NCBI GenBank assembly: GCA_033977485.1
Contig: CM066993.1
Coordinates: 26,278,001-26,342,000, forward strand
From: Hydrangea macrophylla
Taxonomy: Eukaryota; Streptophyta; Magnoliopsida; Cornales; Hydrangeaceae
Direction of reading: 5' to 3'
DNA length: 64,000 nucleotides
Below, piece after piece: positions 30,359-39,745 of the stretch. The notes beneath the pieces were generated by a model, which was not told the DNA's origin, ran no database searches, and worked only from the letters and a program-made list of their open reading frames with translations. The position numbers were made by a program, and so were the translations under genes. Each line of letters opens with the position of its first letter. The stretch's first letter is position 1.

Positions 30359-30881
30359 TTAAAATTTCTATGTAAATAATTATTTTAATTATTATTTTCA
30401 GTTAGCAATATTATATGAGTGTGCCTATGTAAGACATGTGTTTGAAAAATTTTAAGTGTTTGGTGGACATATAAATTAAATCATGAGTGAGCGCGTTTAG
30501 TTTGGGAGTTATATTTTATTAATTTATATTTGTTAAAAAAAAAAAAAAAAAGTGAAGGGTTGATATGTATTTTTGTTATATAGTGTTTACAGGCCCGCGA
30601 ATGTGTTAAATAATGTAATTAACATTAAAACTTAGTACCGGGGTTATAGGTACCCATTGGGCTACTCATTTTAACACTTTGTACTGCATTTTGGGCTCAC
30701 ATGAGTCTCTTTTGTGAGCCCATAAAAATAAAAACGGGATTATTAATGTTTGTGTGAGTGTTACAATTATATGTTGAGTGTATGTACCATAGTATATACT
30801 AATATGTTAAGGGTGCTTCATGTATATAGATATATAATACAATAATAGGGTTTAGGTAACCCTTTTCCTTGGGCAGCCGCA

Positions 30882-30917
<36 letters not shown>

Positions 30918-33145
30918 AGAAAAGAAGAAGAAGGAGAAAGGAGAAGGGAGAAGAAGGAGAACGGTCCCGGGTTCGTGGTCACGTGTGGATCGTGGGGTAT
31001 TCGCGATTGCCATTTTTTATCAACTAGGTGAGTTAAACTTTGTGTATCCGAGTATATATATATACACGTATGTATATATATGTATGTGTATTGGGAGTAA
31101 ATTAGTGCATGTTAAATTTAATGGTTAGGGTCAAATCTTTGTAATGGATCGATACACGTTGCTATTGTTGAAGTAATTTAGATACATTCTTTCCCTTCGT
31201 GTGACTTTGCGATCATGACATTAGGGTATTCGAAAGGGTTAGGTGAATCGTTAGTTTGATCAAAACTATAGGTGAAATATTCATGTTTGTTAGAAAATAT
31301 ATGTGAAATTCGTTTTATGTGTAATTCACACAGTCGCAGAAACTTTAGAAAATTATTAGAAAATCGTGGCTTTGAATTTGAACATTTTGTCCGCGTGTCT
31401 CATGTAAAACGTGATTCTGCACGTTTTTCGTCTAATGGTATTTTTCCTGATTCTGCACCGTTTGGGCAGAAATTTAAGATTACAGTAGCAGTTTTCAATA
31501 TAGTTCAACTTGCAAATTGGAGAATATGATTTCTTATTATGTGCTTTATGTATGCTAATATTGAATGTTGGGTTGAGATTATTGTACCTAAAATAACTGA
31601 TCTTATTTTGTGGTCATTTTGAGAAAAATGAGTAAATTAGATACGTTGAATAGTATATTGGGGATGTTGTAATTTGATTGGAAATTATTGAGGGAAGAAT
31701 TGTTATGGGTTAATTGATAAAACCCTTTATTGTAAGAAATTGGAATACATCTAAAAGTTAGAGATGTGATTGGATGATAAGACGGAACTATGTGATAAAT
31801 GTGAAATTCACAATTATTGGGATAATACGAACGATAAGTGATAATTGCAACATAGTTTCTTTAGTGTTCACCACTCCCGTTGTGTGATATGTTTTTTTTT
31901 GGTAGCTCGACTTGCTGAGTGTACCCTTTTGCCAGTGGCTTCGTGATCAAGCTGGCCTAAGCCTTATGCTCGGCTTATTTGTTAGACGTCTAGGCATATT
32001 GACTGGCCTTCTGTGTGTATACCTAGTTTGGTTGATACCCCAACCAAACTAGCACCAGAGTGGATGTTAGTAGTATGTCCGGGCACACATGGGATATATG
32101 TGTGGGTGTACCATGGAGGGTGGCCAAGTGGTGAACCTAGGGAACACAAAGATAAATTAAAGGCTAATAAATAATGAAAATGGATTATTTCATAAAACTG
32201 ATAAGCGTGAAATAATAAATGCGACGTTTGGTGGACGGTTTGTATGCGGAATTGTTTGCTTGGTCTATGATCATTCAATTTGCAGGATGGTGGGCCCACT
32301 AACGTTTTACAGGTTTGGCTCACCATAAGTAATGGGTAGGTATGAAACTCGTAGTACCTTTGGATTTTGGGCAAGAAACTACTTGCCACCACATATTTGG
32401 AAACTACTCTATTGTTCACATATGTGTGTGGAACTACCTGTCTTGACCCAAGAGTATTGTAGTGTAATTTGTTGTCTACGGGTTCAAGTTGGATCCCTAA
32501 GACTTGTTGTTTTGTTTAACTCATACCAGTCATGTGACTGACCCGAGTGTGTTATACATTCGGGGGCGTTTCTATATGAAACGTAGTCGAATGTATTTGT
32601 GCAGGTTTAGTATTTGGACATTTCCTGTGGAGCTTTTGATGTCTTGGAGTTGCAGTTGTATAGAAGTGTAGTTTGTATTTGGTTGTATTTTTATTTATTT
32701 ATTTATTTTAGGCATTGTGGGCCGTATTTGGATTATTATAACATGTATTGTATATCGAGTACTGGGAACGTTGTAGTTACTCTGACCAATGGATGTATAA
32801 ATTTTATTCTTATTTATTTTTATTTCCGCTGAACTCTGTATGTGGACATTTTATTTATGAAAATGATGTTTTTTTTTTAAATTGAAAAGTGATATAATAT
32901 TTATAATTGAACTTTATTTCTTTTACAATGAAATGGATGTTTGGGAATACATGTTTAATAATAAAGAGTTTTTCTTTAAACACAAGATCACATGTCCTTA
33001 TTTAAGGAGCATTAAATACTGTTTTCTATAAATTTTCTGTTAGCATATGGGAGGGTGTCGCTCTCGTGATTTTTGGTAATTGAATATTAGTCCGGATACA
33101 GGCTCTGGATTGAATATTTGGTTGTCCAAAAATCGGGGTGTGACA
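30359..33145 (+). repeat. ChrE 5' LTR (2787 bp)
   Basis: It is nearly identical to the right LTR except for a 10-bp deletion at its start, a shorter AG repeat (30884-30914), a one-base poly-T difference and about two substitutions. Features include poly-A at 30536-30551, a TATA region at 30823-30838, a TAGGGTTT telobox at 30846-30853, and GTGAGT and TTTGTGCAG splice-like sites at 31028 and 32604. The frames of 85, 145 and 69 codons inside have no recognisable product. Confidence 0.9.
30823..30914 (+). promoter_or_regulatory. ChrE promoter region: TATA, telobox and GA repeat
   Basis: TATATAGATATATAATAC is followed within 10 bases by TAGGGTTT and then by an (AG) run of 31 bases; the run is about 40 bases in the right LTR. 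Transcription is inferred to start between the TATA and the GA repeat. Confidence 0.5.
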
Positions 33146-33148
33146 GTT

Positions 33149-33160
33149 TGGTATCAGAGC
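33149..33160 (+). promoter_or_regulatory. ChrE primer-binding site, initiator tRNA-Met
   Basis: TGGTATCAGAGC follows the LTR after three bases and is the standard initiator-Met primer site. Confidence 0.9.
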
Positions 33161-34345
33161 TTAAGGTTAGCTTAGCGAGTCTAGGTGATCCTCGGAATGT
33201 GGATTAAGGAGTTGGTCAGAGTTATAGGTTTGCGATTTATTGGGTTTGGGTCATGTGTGTCTATGTGTTTACTTATGTAAAAGTTAACTACAGATGTGTA
33301 CCTATTATTAAAATATATATATATATATATATAAATTTAGTTGATTTTAAATGTATACCATATTAGGAGCATTGGTAACGTTATTTAATATTGATTAGTA
33401 GAGCATGCATCATTTTAATTCTCATGGGATGAAATAGTAGAGGGGAGATGTAATTTTCTTCGTCAGGCGGTTGAGTTCAGGAGTAGTACTGGAATATCTT
33501 CTTCGAGTTATTATTATCTGGCAGTATCAACTTAACATTCAGAAGGGTATTATTCTATTGGAGTATCGGGATTCTCTTATTCTCAGAAGACTTGTTATTT
33601 TATCAGCAGGATTTCTATTGTCCCTTTTATTATCTACTGAGTTGATTATTAGACTTCATTTATTGGGCATTTGGATATTCTCAGAAGACTTATTATTTTA
33701 TTAGCAGGATTTCTATTGTCCCTTTTATTATCTACTGAGTTGATTATTGGACTTCATTTATTGGGTATTTGGACTTCTTATACTATCGGCGAATCTGCCA
33801 TATTCTCTATGGGTGTTCTGTACAACCGTCTATTATTACGGATTTTCTTGATTTCTGATTATTACTCTGATTATTACCAGACAAGGATATATTTCTCTTC
33901 AGTGCCAGTAAATATTTCTCAGATGTGGTTGGAGCGGTAAGTAAGTATTGGATATCCTGATGAAGTGTTGTGCGCGACACAGTAAGAGGGGAACATGTGC
34001 ATACACGTAGTCATATCTTTGTGAAGTTAATCAATTGTTGCTTTTAATAAATGGTTAATATCTAGTGCTTTATGTGAAATTATGTGCTTTACCTTACTGG
34101 TGTTGTGTCTTGTGTGTCTGTTAAAATTTAACAAGCAACTATATGAGACTATGGGTATATACATGAGTGTTTCCTTATTTGGATTATTTGCTCGATGTAC
34201 CAGGTCTCATTACTGTAGGGAGTTAAACGATAGCGACACTTCGATGTTGGATTGCTTTCATTGTGTGTTTAACGTCATGCATATTAATTATCTGTATTTG
34301 TTGCACCCCAAATTTCGGGACGAAATTTCTTTAAGGAGGGTAGAA
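33161..34345 (+). other. ChrE internal region, non-coding, with a 98-bp tandem duplication
   Basis: Copies at 33580-33677 and 33678-33775 differ at only a few bases. Small frames (77 to 96 codons) are hydrophobic but match nothing I know. Just before the right LTR are a perfect inverted repeat AAATTTCG/CGAAATTT (34310-34328) and the polypurine tract AAGGAGGGTAGAA (34333-34345). Confidence 0.65.
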
Positions 34346-34878
34346 TGTAACAACCCTAAAATTTCTATGTAAATAATTATTTTAATTATTATTTTCAGTT
34401 AGCAATATTATATGAGTGTGCCTATGTAAGACATGTGTTTGAAAAATTTTAAGTGTTTGGTGGACATATAAATTAAATCATGAGTGAGCGCGTTTAGTTT
34501 GGGAGTTATATTTTATTAATTTATATTTGTTAAAAAAAAAAAAAAAAAGTGAAGGGTTGATATGTATTTTTGTTATATAGTGTTTACAGGCCCGCGAATG
34601 TGTTAAATAATGTAATTAACATTAAAACTTAGTACCGGGGTTATAGGTACCCATTGGGCTACTCATTTTAACACTTTGTACTGCATTTTGGGCTCACATG
34701 AGTCTCTTTTGTGAGCCCATAAAAATAAAAACGGGATTATTAATGTTTGTGTGAGTGTTACAATTATATGTTGAGTGTATGTACCATAGTATATACTAAT
34801 ATGTTAAGGGTGCTTCATGTATATAGATATATAATACAATAATAGGGTTTAGGTAACCCTTTTCCTTGGGCAGCCGCA

Positions 34879-34922
<44 letters not shown>

Positions 34923-37146
34923 AGAAAAGAAGAAGGAGAAAGGAGAAGGGAGAAGAAGGAGAACGGTCCCGGGTTCGTGGTCACGTGTGGATCGTGGGGT
35001 ATTCGCGATTGCCATTTTTTATCAACTAGGTGAGTTAAACTTTGTGTATCCGAGTATATATATATACACGTATGTATATATATGTATGTGTATTGGGAGT
35101 AAATTAGTGCATGTTAAATTTAATGGTTAGGGTCAAATCTTTGTAATGGATCGATACACGTTGCTATTGTTGAAGTAATTTAGATACATTCTTTCCCTTC
35201 GTGTGACTTTGCGATCATGACATTAGGGTATTCGAAAGGGTTAGGTGAATCGTTAGTTTGATCAAAACTATAGGTGAAATATTCATGTTTGTTAGAAAAT
35301 ATATGTGAAATTCGTTTTATGTGTAATTCACACAGTCGCAGAAACTTTAGAAAATTATTAGAAAATCGTGGCTTTGAATTTGAACATTCTGTCCGCGTGT
35401 CTCATGTAAAACGTGATTCTGCACGTTTTTCGTCTAATGGTATTTTTCCTGATTCTGCACCGTTTGGGCAGAAATTTAAGATTACAGTAGCAGTTTTCAA
35501 TATAGTTCAACTTGCAAATTGGAGAATATGATTTCTTATTATGTGCTTTATGTATGCTAATATTGAATGTTGGGTTGAGATTATTGTACCTAAAATAACT
35601 GATCTTATTTTGTGGTCATTTTGAGAAAAATGAGTAAATTAGATACGTTGAATAGTATATTGGGGATGTTGTAATTTGATTGGAAATTATTGAGGGAAGA
35701 ATTGTTATGGGTTAATTGATAAAACCCTTTATTGTAAGAAATTGGAATACATCTAAAAGTTAGAGATGTGATTGGATGATAAGACGGAACTATGTGATAA
35801 ATGTGAAATTCACAATTATTGGGATAATACGAACGATAAGTGATAATTGCAACATAGTTCTTTAGTGTTCACCACTCCCGTTGTGTGATATGTTTTTTTT
35901 TGGTAGCTCGACTTGCTGAGTGTACCCTTTTGCCAGTGGCTTCGTGATCAAGCTGGCCTAAGCCTTATGCTCGGCTTATTTGTTAGACGTCTAGGCATAT
36001 TGACTGGCCTTCTGTGTGTATACCTAGTTTGGTTGATACCCCAACCAAACTAGCACCAGAGTGGATGTTAGTAGTATGTCCGGGCACACATGGGATATAT
36101 GTGTGGGTGTACCATGGAGGGTGGCCAAGTGGTGAACCTAGGGAACACAAAGATAAATTAAAGGCTAATAAATAATGAAAATGGATTATTTCATAAAACT
36201 GATAAGCGTGAAATAATAAATGCGACGTTTGGTGGACGGTTTGTATGCGGAATTGTTTGCTTGGTCTATGATCATTCAATTTGCAGGATGGTGGGCCCAC
36301 TAACGTTTTACAGGTTTGGCTCACCATAAGTAATGGGTAGGTATGAAACTCGTAGTACCTTTGGATTTTGGGCAAGAAACTACTTGCCACCACATATTTG
36401 GAAACTACTCTATTGTCCACATATGTGTGTGGAACTACCTGTCTTGACCCAAGAGTATTGTAGTGTAATTTGTTGTCTACGGGTTCAAGTTGGATCCCTA
36501 AGACTTGTTGTTTTGTTTAACTCATACCAGTCATGTGACTGACCCGAGTGTGTTATACATTCGGGGGCGTTTCTATATGAAACGTAGTCGAATGTATTTG
36601 TGCAGGTTTAGTATTTGGACATTTCCTGTGGAGCTTTTGATGTCTTGGAGTTGCAGTTGTATAGAAGTGTAGTTTGTATTTGGTTGTATTTTTATTTATT
36701 TATTTATTTTAGGCATTGTGGGCCGTATTTGGATTATTATAACATGTATTGTATATCGAGTACTGGGAACGTTGTAGTTACTCTGACCAATGGATGTATA
36801 AATTTTATTCTTATTTATTTTTATTTCCGCTGAACTCTGTATGTGGACATTTTATTTATGAAAATGATGTTTTTTTTTTAAATTGAAAAGTGATATAATA
36901 TTTATAATTGAACTTTATTTCTTTTACAATGAAATGGATGTTTGGGAATACATGTTTAATAATAAAGAGTTTTTCTTTAAACACAAGATCACATGTCCTT
37001 ATTTAAGGAGCATTAAATACTGTTTTCTATAAATTTTCTGTTAGCATATGGGAGGGTGTCGCTCTCGTGATTTTTGGTAATTGAATATTAGTCCGGATAC
37101 AGGCTCTGGATTGAATATTTGGTTGTCCAAAAATCGGGGTGTGACA
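34346..37146 (+). repeat. ChrE 3' LTR (2801 bp)
   Basis: It starts TGTAACAACCC and ends GGGGTGTGACA, and is complete. It carries the longer AG repeat (34881-34920). Confidence 0.92.
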
Positions 37147-37151
37147 ATTGA

Positions 37152-37596
37152 GACAAGAGCATCTTTACATTCTTAAAGTAAGACTATTCAATTCTAGCTC
37201 TTCATCAGTGTCAGTGCAAAATTGACTTTGACCTTTCAGGATTTTCTATTTGAGTTAAAAATAAAGAAAACTATTTTTTTTAGCATAGTAATATCCATGG
37301 TAATTTGAAAAGTGACACTTCAGTTCAACGATTCATGCATCTATGATTGGGCACATCAGATTAGGCAAAATGAGACTTCATTCCATCAGTAGAGAAGGAT
37401 TACAGACTCATTAACAACTTGATGACAAACAGACTCAACCACAAGACTAAACTTGAAATAGACAAAACACACAACAGACTCGACTGGACTCGACCCGGTC
37501 TCAAATGGAATGTCACAGTGACTCACTTATTCTTTTATTATTTTTTTTTTAAAAGAGCATCTTCATTTGGCTCTCTAGCAAGAGCTCCAAACACCA
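37152..37596. other. TatD internal sequence between ChrE and mini-gag
   Basis: No gene or repeat is recognised. In the element's sense direction this is the region just after the mini-gag stop codon. Confidence 0.4.
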
Positions 37597-38205
37597 TCAC
37601 TTCACCGGCGCAGGTTCCTCAGCGAAGGGGATCATTTGAACAGGTAAGCCAGGGGCTTTAGGTTCGATGAAGCTGACACTTTGGTTGATATAGGGTTGGA
37701 TGGGCGATGGCTCGATGATTTTTTGATCGAGGAGGTCTTGGATATCATGGCGAAGGCGCACGCAGCTATCGATGTCATGGCCTGGGCCTTGGTGGTAGGC
37801 ACAAATTTTGGACAGGTCACAACTAGGCGGAGGGATGTCAGCACGAGGCTGAAGGAGTCGGAGGTGCCCCTTTTTGATGAGGTTATCAAGGATAACGGAC
37901 AATGGCATACCCAAGTTGGTGAAGGTTCTTGGGTTGCGTGTTTTGTTAGACTTTGAGTTCAAGTGGGTCCTTGGAGTGGCTCTTGGATTTGGATATGGAC
38001 TAGGATTACCAAGGCTAAAGTGTGGGTTTGGATACAAGTAGAGATTCGGATGTGGAAACGGGCTTGGATAGATGGCGTTGGGCAACCCATACTTCCCTTT
38101 ATCGATGCTCTGCACCATCTTCTCGAATCGGCTTATCCTTAAACTTAGTTGTTCAACAGTGGTTTGTAGTTTGTCCACTTTCCCCTCCAGAGCTTGGTAG
38201 GCCAT
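37597..38205 (-). CDS. TatD mini-gag: coiled-coil plus zinc-knuckle protein, capsid domain missing
   Basis: An intact 202-codon frame starts at ATG 38205. It begins with a heptad-like helix (LEGKVDKLQTTVEQLSLRI), passes through a Pro/Asn/Tyr-rich linker, and ends with LGMPLSVILDNLIKKGHLRL and a zinc-knuckle-like ICAYHQGPGHDIDSCVRLRH (about 134-153). The last parts match TatA pol residues about 90-150 (LGMPLSTALERMIEKGYLQK; FCDFHQGRGHSTDRCWRLRH). The capsid-like gag domain that should lie between helix and knuckle is absent, so this is an internally deleted gag. The frame stays open without ATG up to about 38294, where TTTGCAG looks like a splice acceptor, so the protein may start further upstream on a spliced transcript. 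Likely role: RNA binding in a gag-dependent helper system (inferred). Confidence 0.75.
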   Translation of the reverse strand: MAYQALEGKVDKLQTTVEQLSLRISRFEKMVQSIDKGKYGLPNAIYPSPFPHPNLYLYPNPHFSLGNPSPYPNPRATPRTHLNSKSNKTRNPRTFTNLGMPLSVILDNLIKKGHLRLLQPRADIPPPSCDLSKICAYHQGPGHDIDSCVRLRHDIQDLLDQKIIEPSPIQPYINQSVSFIEPKAPGLPVQMIPFAEEPAPVK

Positions 38206-38869
38206 TGGCGAGTTTATGATAGCCTGGGCTAGCCCACGATTGAGACAATGAATTTGGGAAGGTACAGAGGTGTCCTTACCCGGGGTTATGTTTTCTGCAA
38301 ATAGAAGTAAAAGCCCAAATTAACAGAGGCACAAAATACTTCTTATGGACTCCTAGCGGGAGGGGATGATCAGAATTTTGAAGGATTTAATGATGCAAAC
38401 CAAGGACGGTTGCTGTAAGTGTATGACTTTTGTACAATGATCGAGATGGGTGAGGATAATGATACGTATGCATTTGATGTGTGGAGACTGACATGTGTGA
38501 GACTGACAAGATGCGTGTGCATGTAGATTGACACGAATCGTGTATGCGTATGAGACAAGCATGCAGATGCAAGCCCTAATCTATATGATGCTCCTATTTC
38601 TAACAGATAACAGCTAAACAAATAAGGTCCTAGCCATACAGAGTGTGCTAACCTTACTTTCCAGTGTGATCACCAAGGGATAACAGGGATTTCCGGGATA
38701 CTTCGGGAATTTTAGACAGAGTTTCTGGGAAAAATAGGGATTTGGAAGATTCGGAGAAATTTCTAGAAGTCATTTGAGTTTCTAGGAGAAATAGAGATTT
38801 CTGGTTGATTTGGGCTGAGCTTCTAGGAGAAATTGGGAAATCCGGACACAGTTCCTGGTATTTCTGGGC
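38206..38869 (-). other. TatD leader, gag-proximal part
   Basis: No gene is supported. A pyrimidine tract and TTTGCAG on the minus strand near 38310-38295 could be a splice acceptor. Short frames on the minus strand around 38353-38621 overlap in all three frames and are chance. Confidence 0.4.
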
Positions 38870-39115
38870 AATTTGAGCGGGGTATCTGGGAAAAGCTGGT
38901 TAATACAGTTATATCTGGGATATCCGGACAGAGTTTCTGGGAGAAACTGGTTAATATGGTTATAGTCGGGATATCCGGACAGAGTTTCTGGGAGAAACTG
39001 GTTAGTATGGTTATATCTGGGATATCTGGACAGAGTTTCTGGGAGAAACTGGTAAGTATGGTTATATCTGGGATATCTGGACAGAGTTTCTGGGAGAAAC
39101 TGGTAAGTATGACGG
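38870..39115 (-). repeat. 51-bp tandem repeat with perfect 7-bp inverted repeats
   Basis: Four full units plus a degenerate start. AGTTTCTGGGAGAAACT recurs at 38932, 38983, 39034 and 39085; it is a perfect inverted repeat (AGTTTCT/AGAAACT, loop GGG). Frames of about 104 and 122 codons on the two strands result from the 51-bp period. Confidence 0.85.
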
Positions 39116-39724
39116 GAATAGGTGATGATGGTGATCATACTGTCTAGCAAGTTTTCATACTCCTATGACTTAGGACCAACAAACAAGGTTTGCGGTGTAT
39201 ATCTTTGTGAGCGTGGAGCAGACATCTTTGTCATGGTGCCTAGGCAGGTTAACTCAATGTGATCACATGTGAGTGATTGCCTTGGGAATCATAAGAAAGA
39301 GGTTACTGCCTCATGCCACATAAGCATCTACACCGCACAGGTAATCCCACCAGGGCATACAGCAGTTATATCACATTGTCCTATCTGAAAAGATGAATCA
39401 ACAGCCCTATGAAAGGTTCTACAGGAATCTATATGCAAAGGCTGGGTTTAGTCAAAGAGGGTCCGTTGACGAGAGTTCCAATATACCGTCAGGGAGACAG
39501 TACGGAGGTTTTTACTCTTTTTGATATACCTTGGAAGGTACAGTATCAACGGTGACTTGTGCCCTGGCACAGCAAGACCTGAACAATGTCAGCGCCGCGT
39601 TTCAGACACAGTCGGGAGGGTAAAATGCAGAGTGCAATGCGGTGAACCAAACATAGTAAAAAGATGATTTTAAAGATACTTCTTATGAGTCAAACCTCTG
39701 TATTATTTTGTTTTAAAATAAAAA
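39116..39724 (-). other. TatD leader, primer-site-proximal part
   Basis: The block 39372-39464 matches the TatA leader at 11838-11934. A hairpin TACCTT/AAGGTA lies at 39527-39540, at the same relative place as TACCGC/GCGGTA in TatA, and is likewise followed by AACGGTGACT. No coding frame is seen. Confidence 0.6.
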
Positions 39725-39742
39725 TCCCCAGTGGAGTCGCCA
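39725..39742 (-). promoter_or_regulatory. TatD primer-binding site, tRNA-Arg
   Basis: TGGCGACTCCACTGGGGA on the minus strand, 3 nt after the LTR, is an exact complement to the 3' end of plant tRNA-Arg as I recall it. Confidence 0.9.
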
Positions 39743-39745
39743 GAT

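Larger units (their letters stand above)
30359..37146 (+). mobile_element. ChrE: non-autonomous chromovirus-like element nested in TatD
   Basis: LTRs at 30359-33145 and 34346-37146 enclose only 1.2 kb. The primer site is the initiator-tRNA-Met type used by chromoviruses, and the 3' end has their typical hairpin plus purine-rich tract. The target duplication ATTGA flanks it (30354-30358 and 37147-37151). LTRs differ by about two substitutions and a few length changes in 2.8 kb, so insertion was very recent, later than TatD. There is no gag or pol, so it depends on another element. The left LTR lacks 10 bases (GTAACAACCC) just after its first T. Confidence 0.9.

Noticed and set aside
31982..32419. 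145-codon minus-strand frame in the ChrE LTRs, present twice
   Set aside because: The duplication only reflects the two LTR copies; there is no recognisable domain, and it lies in the proposed leader intron.
32614..32832. Hydrophobic 72-codon frame in the ChrE LTRs as a membrane protein
   Set aside because: The composition follows from T-rich sequence with TTTATTTATTTATT repeats; no conserved feature.
38782..39150. Frames of 122 and 104 codons in the 51-bp array
   Set aside because: Same reason: the period is a multiple of three and both strands are open.
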